From assembly GCA_012516855.1 (NCBI GenBank), contig JAAYWB010000016.1, forward strand, positions 1 through 64,000: a stretch of DNA of 64,000 nt. Direction: 5' to 3'. Under the pieces are notes generated by a model, which saw nothing but the letters and a program-made list of their open reading frames with translations, was not told the DNA's origin and did not search any database. Position 1 is the stretch's first letter; every line of letters starts with the position of its first letter. Made by a program: the position numbers and the translations under genes. Shown piece by piece: positions 1-6,681 of the stretch. Source of the stretch: Candidatus Cloacimonadota bacterium. Lineage in GTDB: Bacteria > Cloacimonadota > Cloacimonadia > Cloacimonadales > Cloacimonadaceae.

Positions 1-181
1 AACTGCTTTTTTTCTGTTGATTTCTATTCCATTATACCTGTTGGTTCTCATTTGCATGACGACAGCCAGGTTATGTTGCAATTCATTGCTGGATTGATGT
101 TTTGATGTTTATACTGGATTAGGTTAAGGGGCGAAATGGCAAAAAATCCACAGACGGCGTTGCAAAGAGTCAAAAAAAATC

Positions 182-210
182 TTGACACGAATATGCACTG
201 TGATTAGATT
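182..210 (+). promoter_or_regulatory. Candidate sigma70-type promoter for the secreted-protein gene at 369
   Basis: A perfect -35 TTGACA (182-187) is followed after 17 nt by TAGATT (205-210), a 4/6 match to the -10 consensus. Transcription would start near 217 and give a leader of about 150 nt, unusually long for this window. The 180 bases upstream show no gene. Inferred from sequence only. Confidence 0.5.
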
Positions 211-227
211 GATCCCAGAAAGTAACA

Positions 228-360
228 GACCCGGCTGGTTCGGGCCTATATGTATATTGTGTGAAACGAGGACAAACGCTGTAACAAGCGTGTTTTCAGT
301 CAGGCGGATTGATACGGGTTGCACAGACGCCTGGCATGCTCGATGCAACCTGAAAAGGAG
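228..360 (+). promoter_or_regulatory. Structured 5' leader with an H-type pseudoknot next to the ribosome-binding site
   Basis: Between the candidate promoter and the start codon lie several complementary segments. Small hairpins can form at 230-233/241-244 (CCCG/CGGG) and 276-280/287-291 (ACGCT/AGCGT). Two longer helices then interlock. GTCAGGCG (299-306) pairs with CGCCTGGC (328-335), 8 bp with one G-U. CGGGTTGCA (315-323) pairs with TGCAACCTG (344-352), 9 bp with one G-U. The 5' strand of the second helix lies in the loop of the first, which defines an H-type pseudoknot. Its last base sits directly before the AAAAGGAG Shine-Dalgarno (353-360), so folding could control ribosome access. It may be a riboswitch, a protein-binding leader or a translational regulator; it matches no class I recognise. 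Confidence 0.5.
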
Positions 361-368
361 AAAAAGGT

Positions 369-1304
369 ATGAAAAAATTTGTATTGTTAGCAGTAATTGC
401 AGCGTTAGCGTGCGGCGGTTTGTTTGGTGCTTACAAAGTAAGGATCATTACAAATGTGCCGGACATCTATGACATTTATCTGGGTGCTACTGACGTAGGA
501 AACACAGCCCCCACGCCCAACGTAGTTGATATCACCAGAGCTACAGCGGCAGAATTGTATGGGATTTGGAGTCTTGGAGCACCGCCTCCTGGAATGGTAT
601 GGGAACCTCTGTCACAAGCGGTTAACGCGAGCAGCTCCTTCTGGCCTGAAGGTAGTGATTTAGTCCATGTTATTTCATTCAACCTTCGTCCGCCTGAAAC
701 TACCCCAGTCGAGTTGAGCAGCTTCACAGCAACCCTTACAGCTCTGAATGACGTACAGATCAATTGGGTAACTCAGTCCGAAAGCAACATGCTTGGATAC
801 CGTGTTTACCGAAATGAGTCTTTGTCCGAGATCAATGCAGTGCTGATCACACCGACCATGGTTCCTGCCAGCAACACCAGTCAGCAGCACAATTACACAG
901 TTGTGGACAATGAAGTTGAGATTGGCGGCACCTATTACTACTGGCTGGAGAGCGTGGATGCCAATTCCAGCATGTTCTTTGGTCCTGTCGGCATCAAAGT
1001 CGAAGGCGAAGTGCCTCCGATCTATCCGGAAGCCACCGCCCTCAAGAATGCCTATCCGAACCCCTTCCGCGCCAACACCAGCACAAACATCGATGTTGAG
1101 TTGAAAGAAGGCGAAAACGGAACCGTGACCATCTACAACCTTCAGGGCAAAGTCGTGAAGGTTTACAATGTCACCCCGGGTTCCCACACCATCACCTGGA
1201 ACGGCAAGGACAGCAATGACAATGCCTGCAGCAGCGGTATCTACCTCTACAAGCTGAGCACTCCTTCTGCCAACGCCACCAAGAGAATGGTCATCATTAA
1301 ATAA
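369..1304 (+). CDS. Secreted protein with Fn3-like domain and C-terminal T9SS-type (FlgD-like) sorting domain
   Basis: A 311-residue exported protein of unknown specific function. The ATG follows an AAGGAG ribosome-binding site. Residues 1-20 form a Sec signal peptide (MKKF, hydrophobic core, cleavage near FGA). Residues ~20-105 match nothing I recognise. Residues ~112-210 look like an Fn3/Ig-like module beginning VELSSFTA with a W..TQSE motif; the same module recurs in the 830-residue protein encoded at 7373-9865. Residues ~225-311 form the tail: NAYPNPF, then IYNLQGK, then SSGIYLYKL and a terminal MVIIK. That is the pattern of C-terminal domains used for type IX secretion or surface attachment. 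It stands alone, with its own promoter, structured leader and strong terminator. Localisation is inferred from the signal peptide and tail. Confidence 0.8.
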   Translation: MKKFVLLAVIAALACGGLFGAYKVRIITNVPDIYDIYLGATDVGNTAPTPNVVDITRATAAELYGIWSLGAPPPGMVWEPLSQAVNASSSFWPEGSDLVHVISFNLRPPETTPVELSSFTATLTALNDVQINWVTQSESNMLGYRVYRNESLSEINAVLITPTMVPASNTSQQHNYTVVDNEVEIGGTYYYWLESVDANSSMFFGPVGIKVEGEVPPIYPEATALKNAYPNPFRANTSTNIDVELKEGENGTVTIYNLQGKVVKVYNVTPGSHTITWNGKDSNDNACSSGIYLYKLSTPSANATKRMVIIK

Positions 1305-1326
1305 CCCGTATTTCGATACCAAATAT

Positions 1327-1354
1327 AAGTCCCGGTGCAAACCGGGACTTTTTT
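1327..1354 (+). terminator. Rho-independent terminator after the secreted-protein gene
   Basis: A perfect 10-bp stem AAGTCCCGGT/ACCGGGACTT (1327-1336/1341-1350) closes a GCAA tetraloop of the stable GNRA type. A short T-run (1351-1354) follows. It lies 23 nt after the stop codon. Confidence 0.9.
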
Positions 1355-1467
1355 GTGCCCAGGTTTTGGCGGGCTTGAATCGACGCGGGACCGGATACGC
1401 TGAAGAAACGCCTGTGACCACTTTTCCAGTACGAAGAGTGGATGAGGGAAGGGTAAGAAAACCTGGC

Positions 1468-1504
1468 AAAAAAAGAAAACCCGTCCTGCAGAAAGCGGGA
1501 CGGG
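1468..1504 (-). terminator. Rho-independent terminator of the peroxiredoxin gene
   Basis: On the minus strand CCCGTCC (1504-1498) pairs with GGACGGG (1486-1480). A T-rich run, TTTTCTTTTTTT, follows. It starts about 24 nt after the peroxiredoxin stop codon. Confidence 0.85.
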
Positions 1505-1527
1505 ATGGTTGATTGTTTGTAGGGAAG

Positions 1528-2193
1528 CTAACTCAGCTTCTTATGGCAGAGCCACCAAGCCAGGCATTCGTAGTCACCGGTTTTGGCCCCTTCCATTCTC
1601 TCCCTGGCGCCGTGCACGTCTTTGGGAGGCGGGATGATCACGCTGTCACCGAACAATTCGCCTTTGGGCCAGTTGGCTGGCATGGCAACCTTGTTCTTGT
1701 CGGAAACCTGCATGGCTTCCACAGCCCTTAGGATCTCGTCCATGTTACGGCCAAGTTCCTGGGGATAGTAAAGCATGATGCGGATGGTACCCTCGGCGTC
1801 GACTATGAAAACAGCGCGAACTGTGTTTGTGTCTTTGCCGGGATGGATCAGGCCAAGCTTATTGGCCACGGCACCGGTGTCGGCGATGATGGGGAACTGG
1901 ATTTCCACGCCGAATTTTTCCTTGATCCATTCTTCCCACTTGATGTGCGAAAACACCTGGTCCACGCTCATGCCGATCAATTCGCAGTTGAGGGCTTTGA
2001 ACTTTTCATAGCGCTGCTGAAAGGCCACGAACTCTGTGGTGCAAACGGGGGTGAAGTCAGCCGGGTGGCTGAACAGCACGAACCATTTTCCTCTCATATC
2101 GTCCGGCAGGGTCATCATGCCGCGGGTGGTGACAACCTTCATTTGGGGGAATTTGTCGCCCAGAAGCGGTATTCCATGTCTTTCGTTTTCCAT
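1528..2193 (-). CDS. Peroxiredoxin, Prx6/AhpC-TSA family
   Basis: Thiol peroxidase reducing H2O2 or organic peroxides in the cytoplasm, probably for oxidative-stress defence in an anaerobe. An upstream in-frame ATG at 2223 exists, but the ATG at 2193 has an AAAGGAG site at the right distance and gives the family's usual start (221 residues). The peroxidatic cysteine is C51 in the [13 protein letters not shown] motif. The C-terminus has two further cysteines, C210 and C216, in ECLAWWLC. From memory, the archaeal thiol peroxidase of Aeropyrum pernix carries C50, C207 and C213 in a similar CLDWWFC context, so C210 is a likely resolving cysteine. The gene stands alone between its own promoter and terminator. 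Its physiological reductant cannot be told from the window. Confidence 0.93.
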   Translation of the reverse strand: MENERHGIPLLGDKFPQMKVVTTRGMMTLPDDMRGKWFVLFSHPADFTPVCTTEFVAFQQRYEKFKALNCELIGMSVDQVFSHIKWEEWIKEKFGVEIQFPIIADTGAVANKLGLIHPGKDTNTVRAVFIVDAEGTIRIMLYYPQELGRNMDEILRAVEAMQVSDKNKVAMPANWPKGELFGDSVIIPPPKDVHGARERMEGAKTGDYECLAWWLCHKKLS

Positions 2194-2232
2194 TGTATAC
2201 TCCTTTGGTTGATTTGATAACATACTATTGAC

Positions 2233-2260
2233 ATGATACCCAGAATGTTCTTCCAGGCAA
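2233..2260 (-). promoter_or_regulatory. Candidate promoter of the peroxiredoxin gene
   Basis: On the minus strand TTGCCT (2260-2255, 4/6) and TATCAT (2238-2233, 5/6) are separated by 16 nt, about 40 nt upstream of the start codon. It lies in the 80-bp gap after mrp. Weak -35, inferred from sequence only. Confidence 0.35.
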
Positions 2261-2273
2261 GATATGTTTTACG

Positions 2274-3083
2274 TCAACCTTCGGCTTTGGCGATCACACC
2301 CTGGACAAAATCTTGCAGTATGCTGGCAGATTCGGTTTTGCCAAAATCATAGATGAAAGGCCTGCCTCCGTCACAACTGGCGGTGATATTGCTGTCGAAA
2401 GGCAGCCTAGCCAGCAGGTCCACATTATAATCCATCAACGCGTTGGCGATTCCGTCACCGCTGAACAGTTCCACTTTTTCACCGCAGTGGGGGCAGGCGA
2501 CCCAGGACATGTTTTCGACCAATCCCAGCACCGGCACTCCCAGTTTTTGAGCAAAGTCCAGATTTTTGCGAACATCCAGCAAAGCCACATCCTGTGCCGA
2601 ACTCACCACCACAGCGCCATCCACCCGGCCCAGCAGTTGGACCACGGAAAGCGGCTCATCTCCGGTGCCAGGAGGGCAGTCAATGACCAGATAATCCAAC
2701 TCGCCCCACTCCGTGTTTTGGATCATGTCTTTCAAAGCGCTCATTTTCATGGGCCCTCTCCAGATGAGGGCGGAATCGGCATTATCGATCAGATAGGCGG
2801 TGGAGAGGGCATGGAAATTGTCGTGCAGCCGCACTGGCAAAATCTTTCCCTCTGTATTTACAGAAGCTCTGGAGCTTTCGCTTCCGGTCATTTTGGCCAC
2901 CGAAGGCCCATGCAGGTCTGCATCCAACAGGCCCACTTGTTTTCCTGCCAAGGCCAGGCCATAAGCCAGATTCACGGCGATGGTCGATTTTCCCACCCCG
3001 CCTTTGCCGCTCATGACCATGATCCTGTGTTTGATGCCACTCAGATCGACTTCGGCTTGCTTTTCTTTTGTCTCCTCCGTCAT
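2274..3083 (-). CDS. mrp: Mrp/NBP35-type P-loop ATPase, iron-sulfur cluster carrier
   Basis: Mrp-family ATPases bind an Fe-S cluster between subunits and pass it to apoproteins in the cytoplasm. The 269-residue protein has the deviant Walker A GKGGVGKST near residue 27, the LLDADLHGPS Walker A' segment, a DCPPGTGDE stretch, and near residue 194 the CPHC pair that holds the cluster. Its ATG overlaps the stop of the upstream DUF5320 gene by 4 nt (ATGA), so translation is probably coupled. It is the last gene of an eight-gene operon with MinD-ferredoxin ATPases and Orp/NifX proteins. The same association of mrp with orp and two MinD-type genes is known in Desulfovibrio (recalled, not searched). 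Confidence 0.93.
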   Translation of the reverse strand: MTEETKEKQAEVDLSGIKHRIMVMSGKGGVGKSTIAVNLAYGLALAGKQVGLLDADLHGPSVAKMTGSESSRASVNTEGKILPVRLHDNFHALSTAYLIDNADSALIWRGPMKMSALKDMIQNTEWGELDYLVIDCPPGTGDEPLSVVQLLGRVDGAVVVSSAQDVALLDVRKNLDFAQKLGVPVLGLVENMSWVACPHCGEKVELFSGDGIANALMDYNVDLLARLPFDSNITASCDGGRPFIYDFGKTESASILQDFVQGVIAKAEG

Positions 3084-3385
3084 TTGTTCTCGTCCTCAAA
3101 CTTCGCAATCTGCTCATTCAGCCATTTGAGCTGCTCTTCCAAATTCTGTTTTTCAGCTTCCAGGATGGCTTTGTTATACGGATGAGTTCCGCTCTCCTGC
3201 CAGGGGGCTGCATTTTGCCAGTGTTTCGAGCCACCCCTGAACCTGTTTTGCCGGCCCCGGCCAAAACAGCGTCCGCGGCCAAAGCCTGGACCTCTGCCAA
3301 TGGCCTTGCCAAAGCGTCCACAAGGCCCCAACCCTCTTCCTGGGCGTCCATCCCTGAAGGGTCCTGTTCCATCATAATTAGGCAT
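3080..3385 (-). CDS. Small glycine-rich DUF5320-type protein with C-terminal coiled coil
   Basis: A 101-residue cytoplasmic protein of unknown function. The N-terminus MPNYDGTGPFRDGRPGRG is the DUF5320 signature. It runs into a Gly/Arg-rich segment with cysteines at about residues 22 and 40, then a heptad-like helix (~68-100) rich in E, K, Q and L. The ATG follows AAGGAG. A second member lies at the other end of the same operon; both keep the N-terminal motif and the C-terminal helix but differ in the middle. The family usually neighbours NifX-like and MinD-ferredoxin genes in anaerobes. A small scaffold or metal-site partner is possible but unproven. Confidence 0.85.
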   Translation of the reverse strand: MPNYDGTGPFRDGRPGRGLGPCGRFGKAIGRGPGFGRGRCFGRGRQNRFRGGSKHWQNAAPWQESGTHPYNKAILEAEKQNLEEQLKWLNEQIAKFEDENK

Positions 3386-3425
3386 TTTATTCTCCTTAAT
3401 CAGTTAATGTTTAGTTTCCAATTCA

Positions 3426-3450
3426 GCCTCTTCCGCTGTTGGTAAGAGGC
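3426..3450 (-). other. Intra-operon hairpin
   Basis: GCCTCTT (3426-3432) and AAGAGGC (3444-3450) form a 7-bp stem in the 73-nt gap between the NifX-like and DUF5320 genes. No T-run follows, so it is not a clear terminator. It could mark an mRNA-processing or stability boundary. Inference only. Confidence 0.35.
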
Positions 3451-3458
3451 AGAGTGTC

Positions 3459-3800
3459 TCAATCGCTCTGAGGCAGTTTGCCGTTCTTGTAAGCCTCATA
3501 GGCCTCGCGAACAGTCATTCCCCCTGCTCCTGTGAAGATTCTCAAATCCATCTGGCTCAGGATGGCGGCGGCATTGCCTCCGGGACCGTTTCCCGTGATC
3601 AGCACCTGTGGTTTGAACTCAAATAAATTTTGCGCGGTCTGCGGCCCGGCTCCGTGAGCGACTTTGATTATATTCCGGTTGTCAAAGCTGCTGATCTCAT
3701 CTTTTTCCTCATCATAGAAGATGATGAAATCCGCTCGCCCGAACCTGGGATCGATTTGCGCGTCCCAGTTCGTGCCTGCGCTGGTGAAAGCTATTTTCAT
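3459..3800 (-). CDS. NifX/NafY/Orp-type (dinitrogenase iron-molybdenum cofactor) family protein
   Basis: A 113-residue single-domain member of the family whose members bind Fe-Mo, Mo-Cu or related clusters (NifX, NifY, Orange Protein). The start MKIAFTSAGTNW at 3800 follows AAGGAG and overlaps the previous stop by 4 nt. A longer reading from 3851 would run into the upstream gene and was rejected. Visible family features are IDPRFGRADFIIFYD near the N-terminus, the GAGPQTAQNL helix, LITGNGPGGNA, and a TVREAYEAYKNGKL C-terminus. Its place directly after two MinD-ferredoxin ATPases and before mrp matches the Desulfovibrio orp unit, which makes an Orp-like role the best guess. No nif structural genes are in the window. 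Confidence 0.88.
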   Translation of the reverse strand: MKIAFTSAGTNWDAQIDPRFGRADFIIFYDEEKDEISSFDNRNIIKVAHGAGPQTAQNLFEFKPQVLITGNGPGGNAAAILSQMDLRIFTGAGGMTVREAYEAYKNGKLPQSD

Positions 3801-4669
3801 TGTAACTCCTTGATTATTGTTTGCCAGATCTTGGTGAACCTGGGCTGCCATTTGGCTGGGTTGAATTCCACCAAGCTCTGGCCGAGTGTGATGGCTTGGG
3901 AAAATTCTTCATCGTAGGGGATCTCATCCACCTGCAGGATGTCTTTTCCTTGGATATAAGCCCTGATCTTTTCAGTGACCTCGGGATTGATATCCGACTT
4001 GTTGATAAGGCATCCTGTCGGGATTTTGAACTGCTCGACAAGCTGATTTACACGCTGCATGTCTCCCAGTCCGGACAGTGTAGGTTCGGTTACCAGCAAC
4101 ACAAAGTCCGCTCCCGATAGTGAAGAGATCACCGGACAGCCGATACCGGGGGAACCATCCACCAAAATATAATTCATGCCTGTTTTCCGGGCAATCTCTT
4201 TGGCGTCTTTCTTCACCTTGGCCACCAGTTTGCCAGAGTTGTCTGCCCCAGCCTCCAGCTTGGCGTGAACCAACTGGCAATCATATTTGGTATCGGAGAT
4301 GTAGCAGTAGCCAACCTGTTGTTCCTGCAGGTCGATCGCGTCCACAGGGCAGATGTGATGGCAGTAACCACAACCTTCACAGTCCAGCGGGTCGATCCTG
4401 TAAACTGATCCCTGATGGCACACGGCGTCAAAGCGGCAAATATCCTGGCAGAGCCCGCAGGAGCTGCATTTATTGGGATCGATCACAGCCTTGACCCCGC
4501 TGAAAAAAGCTTCGCTCTTCCGCGTTTCCGGTTTCAAGATCAGATGCAGATCAGCCGCGTCAACGTCACAATCCGCCATCACTGTCTGGGAAGCGATCGT
4601 GGCCAAGGCCGCAGCGACAGAGGTTTTTCCTGTGCCGCCTTTGCCGGAGATTATGACTATCTCTTTCAT
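3797..4669 (-). CDS. MinD-superfamily P-loop ATPase with inserted two-cluster ferredoxin domain (second of pair)
   Basis: A 290-residue cytoplasmic ATPase. It starts with the deviant Walker A SGKGGTGKTS (residues ~8-17), followed by DCDVDAADLHL. Inserted at about residues 68-115 are two [4Fe-4S] motifs, CSSCGLCQDIC and CEGCGYCHHICP, each with a fourth, more distant cysteine. A DGSPGIGCPV stretch and the LVTEPT motif follow. The ATG overlaps the preceding homologue by 4 nt. In Desulfovibrio two such genes sit beside orp and mrp, and their products have been linked to the Orp complex and septum placement (recalled). Here the pair may load or regulate the NifX/Orp proteins in an ATP- and redox-dependent way; this is inference. 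Confidence 0.9.
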   Translation of the reverse strand: MKEIVIISGKGGTGKTSVAAALATIASQTVMADCDVDAADLHLILKPETRKSEAFFSGVKAVIDPNKCSSCGLCQDICRFDAVCHQGSVYRIDPLDCEGCGYCHHICPVDAIDLQEQQVGYCYISDTKYDCQLVHAKLEAGADNSGKLVAKVKKDAKEIARKTGMNYILVDGSPGIGCPVISSLSGADFVLLVTEPTLSGLGDMQRVNQLVEQFKIPTGCLINKSDINPEVTEKIRAYIQGKDILQVDEIPYDEEFSQAITLGQSLVEFNPAKWQPRFTKIWQTIIKELQ

Positions 4670-5529
4670 TCGGCCTCCCTTTTCATCAAATCCAGTTTAT
4701 CCAGAATGGAGTCCAGGCCTTCCCGGAATTCCTGCACTTTGGGATAGATGAGCTCACCTCGGGAATACAATTCCGCTATCTTGCATTGATTGGGGAAGAT
4801 AGCCCAGACAGGAAGCCGTTCAGTCTCACAAAAGCGTAACACTTTATCGTTGCCGATCCCCCAGCGGTTGATCACCACAGCCATTCTTTTATCCAGTTGG
4901 CGCATCGCCTCCACAGCCAGCTCAAGGTCGTGAAGGCCAAAGGGTGTGGGCTCGGTCACCAGCAGAACAAGGTCCGCGTCGCCGGTGGCGGCGATAACCG
5001 GGCATGACGTTCCGGGAGGGCAATCGCGAAACTGATATTCTGGCTCCGGCAGCTTGTCGTTCATGTAGGCGATGGTCTGTTTGATCATGGGCGCAGACAT
5101 TTCTTCTCCGACGTCAAGCTTGCTTTCCAGGAAAAAAAGCTTACCCTGCTCAAATACGCGCATCCAGCCTAGCGGTGTATTCCGCATGGGAAGGGCGTTC
5201 ACGGGACAGAGTTCACTGCAGGCAAAGCATGAATGGCAAAGCTTGGGCAACACCATGATGGTTTCCCCCAATTTGACCACAGCGTGGAACTGGCACACCT
5301 CAGCGCATTTGCCACAAAGCGTGCAGGCTTCTTTTTCCCAGTTGGGAACCGAACGGAAAAGCTGTTGTTCTATAAGCTTGTTTCCACTGATGAAGATGGA
5401 ACTGTTTGGCTCCTCCACATCCAGATCGGCCAGCACCACATTTCGTGTTTCAGATGCCCGCAGAGCCAGATTCACCGCCAGGGTGGTTTTCCCTGTTCCA
5501 CCCTTGCCGCTGGCAATGGCGATTATCAT
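4666..5529 (-). CDS. MinD-superfamily P-loop ATPase with inserted two-cluster ferredoxin domain (first of pair)
   Basis: A 287-residue paralogue of the next gene. A TTG one codon earlier is possible, but the ATG at 5529, overlapping the previous TGA by one base (TGATG), is preferred. The order is Walker A SGKGGTGKTT (~7-16), DLDVEEPNSS, then ferredoxin motifs CTLCGKCAEVCQF and CHSCFACSELCPVNA (~70-115), then RDCPPGTSCPV and LVTEPTPFGLHD. The two ATPases probably act together, as such genes nearly always come in tandem. It lies between the two NifX-like genes' partners in a tightly overlapping operon, so translation is likely coupled. Function as in the family: an ATP-driven Fe-S protein of unknown exact substrate. 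Confidence 0.9.
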   Translation of the reverse strand: MIIAIASGKGGTGKTTLAVNLALRASETRNVVLADLDVEEPNSSIFISGNKLIEQQLFRSVPNWEKEACTLCGKCAEVCQFHAVVKLGETIMVLPKLCHSCFACSELCPVNALPMRNTPLGWMRVFEQGKLFFLESKLDVGEEMSAPMIKQTIAYMNDKLPEPEYQFRDCPPGTSCPVIAATGDADLVLLVTEPTPFGLHDLELAVEAMRQLDKRMAVVINRWGIGNDKVLRFCETERLPVWAIFPNQCKIAELYSRGELIYPKVQEFREGLDSILDKLDLMKREAE

Positions 5530-5861
5530 CAATGGTCACACCTGTTTTGGCCGGATTCCAGATTCCCTTGCAGATATCGATCCACCAGTTCCTTCAGCGG
5601 CAGGTTTGGAACACCCACCACCACGGTGATGCCGTTTTGGCTCATCAGTTCCTGGGCCTTGAAGCCCATGCCCCCGGCAATCACCACATTGCAGCCAAGT
5701 TTGTGCAGAAAAGCCGGATGCGAGCCCGGTTCGTGCGCTGGTGGATCTACAATTTCCTCTTTCAGGATCTCTTTGTTGTCGATGGTGTAGATGGCGAATT
5801 TCTCGCAATGTCCGAAATGCGAGCTCAGTTCTCCATTGGTTAATGGTATGGCTATTTTCAT
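5529..5861 (-). CDS. NifX/Orp-type (dinitrogenase iron-molybdenum cofactor) family protein, second member
   Basis: A 110-residue protein of the same fold as the product encoded at 3459-3800 but clearly diverged. It starts MKIAIPLTNGELSSHFGHCEKF after an AAGGAAG site. The HFGHCEKF motif is typical of the subfamily that travels with MinD-ferredoxin ATPases. CNVVIAGGMGFKA marks the conserved core strand and turn. The tail ends CDH, so a cysteine and histidines are available as metal ligands. Operon position directly upstream of the ATPase pair suggests a cluster-binding partner of those ATPases. No enzymatic activity is implied. Confidence 0.88.
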   Translation of the reverse strand: MKIAIPLTNGELSSHFGHCEKFAIYTIDNKEILKEEIVDPPAHEPGSHPAFLHKLGCNVVIAGGMGFKAQELMSQNGITVVVGVPNLPLKELVDRYLQGNLESGQNRCDH

Positions 5862-5948
5862 TTCTTGCTTCCTTTATTGTTTTTTCAGTTTTTCATTTTG
5901 CTGATAGCGGCTTCCGTGATTTTACCATCACATATTTGGTGGGCGTTT

Positions 5949-6173
5949 TCAGCTTTCTTTTTCCAGTTCGCCGATCCTGTCATCGATCCAGCGGATTTCT
6001 TCTTCCAAAGCCTGCTTGCGTTCTTTAAGCTCTTCCAGGGCATATTCGTAAACATATCCTTGTTTTGGAAGAGAGTTTTTGCCGGCTTGTCCCTGGCCAA
6101 ATCTGTTGCGGCATCCCAAACCGCGTCCGGGCCGGCCTGAGCCCCTGGGTCCTGTTCCGTCAAATCCGGGCAT
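5949..6173 (-). CDS. Small glycine-rich DUF5320-type protein
   Basis: A 74-residue protein starting MPGFDGTGPRGSGRPGRGLG after a GAGGAGG site. Longer readings of this frame were rejected because they overlap the regulator gene extensively. After the Gly/Arg-rich segment comes a predicted amphipathic helix (~40-72) rich in E, K and L that could form a coiled coil. It is a short paralogue of the product encoded at 3080-3385. It overlaps the end of the DUF134 gene by 14 nt, so the two are co-translated. Function unknown. Confidence 0.83.
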   Translation of the reverse strand: MPGFDGTGPRGSGRPGRGLGCRNRFGQGQAGKNSLPKQGYVYEYALEELKERKQALEEEIRWIDDRIGELEKES

Positions 6174-6624
6174 TTCTACCTCCTCGGTGGCATTTTTTGC
6201 ACTTATGGCATTGATTTTGGTAACAATCGCCGAGAGATATGAGATGAGGCGATGTGCAGACTGGGCAGTGAAAAACATGCGGCGTGGCGCTTTCCGTGAA
6301 GGCTCCGCAATCCTCGCAAAGCCAGTCATGTTGTTTCAGCCGGATGTCGCCGCCTTCGATCAGCAAGAGGGCGCCCTCCACCAGCGCCGAGGCGAATTTC
6401 CGCCGCGCCCGGTCGTAGATGCGGGTAAGCGTGGGCCTCGAAACGTTCATGGCCTCCGCGGCCTCCTCCTGGGTGAGGTTTTCGTGGTCCAGCAGCCGGA
6501 TCGCTTCATACTCATCCAGCAGCATGATTATCTTCGGGCGCTTTCCCCCGATCCGGCCAAAGGGCCGAAAACCCTTCACCGCTGGTGTGGCTAAAACCTG
6601 TCTAAGAATTCTGTTTCTACCCAT
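6160..6624 (-). CDS. DUF134-type helix-turn-helix regulator with C-terminal zinc-ribbon-like domain
   Basis: A 154-residue predicted DNA-binding protein and first gene of the operon. The N-terminal part (GFRPFG, then LLDEYEAIRLLD) and the helix-turn-helix LTQEEAAEAMNVSRPTLTRIYDRAR (~48-72) are the hallmarks of DUF134 proteins. The extra C-terminus has paired cysteines (CEDC ~103, CPVC ~121) and a CHKCKKC tail, suggesting Zn or Fe-S binding and hence metal or redox sensing. The start at 6624 is chosen because the family begins MGRNR; the ribosome-binding site (GAGAAG) is modest. A perfect palindrome lies 15 nt upstream of this start, so autoregulation of the whole Orp/Mrp-type operon is likely but inferred. 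Confidence 0.88.
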   Translation of the reverse strand: MGRNRILRQVLATPAVKGFRPFGRIGGKRPKIIMLLDEYEAIRLLDHENLTQEEAAEAMNVSRPTLTRIYDRARRKFASALVEGALLLIEGGDIRLKQHDWLCEDCGAFTESATPHVFHCPVCTSPHLISLGDCYQNQCHKCKKCHRGGRNARI

Positions 6625-6639
6625 TGTCTTCTCGTTTAA

Positions 6640-6681
6640 TGAACATATGTTCAAAATCTGGAGCACCGGCTTTTCTGTCAA
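6640..6681 (-). promoter_or_regulatory. Promoter with perfect 14-bp palindromic operator upstream of the DUF134 operon
   Basis: On the minus strand a consensus -35 TTGACA (6681-6676) is followed after 17 nt by a poor -10 GATTTT (6658-6653). The perfect palindrome TGAACATATGTTCA (6653-6640) begins at the last base of that -10 and ends 15 nt before the regulator's ATG. A dimeric helix-turn-helix protein bound here would cover the transcription start. The DUF134 protein encoded next is the obvious candidate. Confidence 0.6.

Noticed and set aside
3459-5861. Nitrogen-fixation locus suggested by the NifX-type domains
   Set aside because: No nifH, D, K, E, N or B is present, and the MinD-ferredoxin/Mrp context points to Orp-like function.
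5885-6163. 92-residue minus-strand frame overlapping the small DUF5320 gene
   Set aside because: The overlapping frame with the MPGFDGTGP motif and a GAGGAGG site is the real gene; this one is a shadow.
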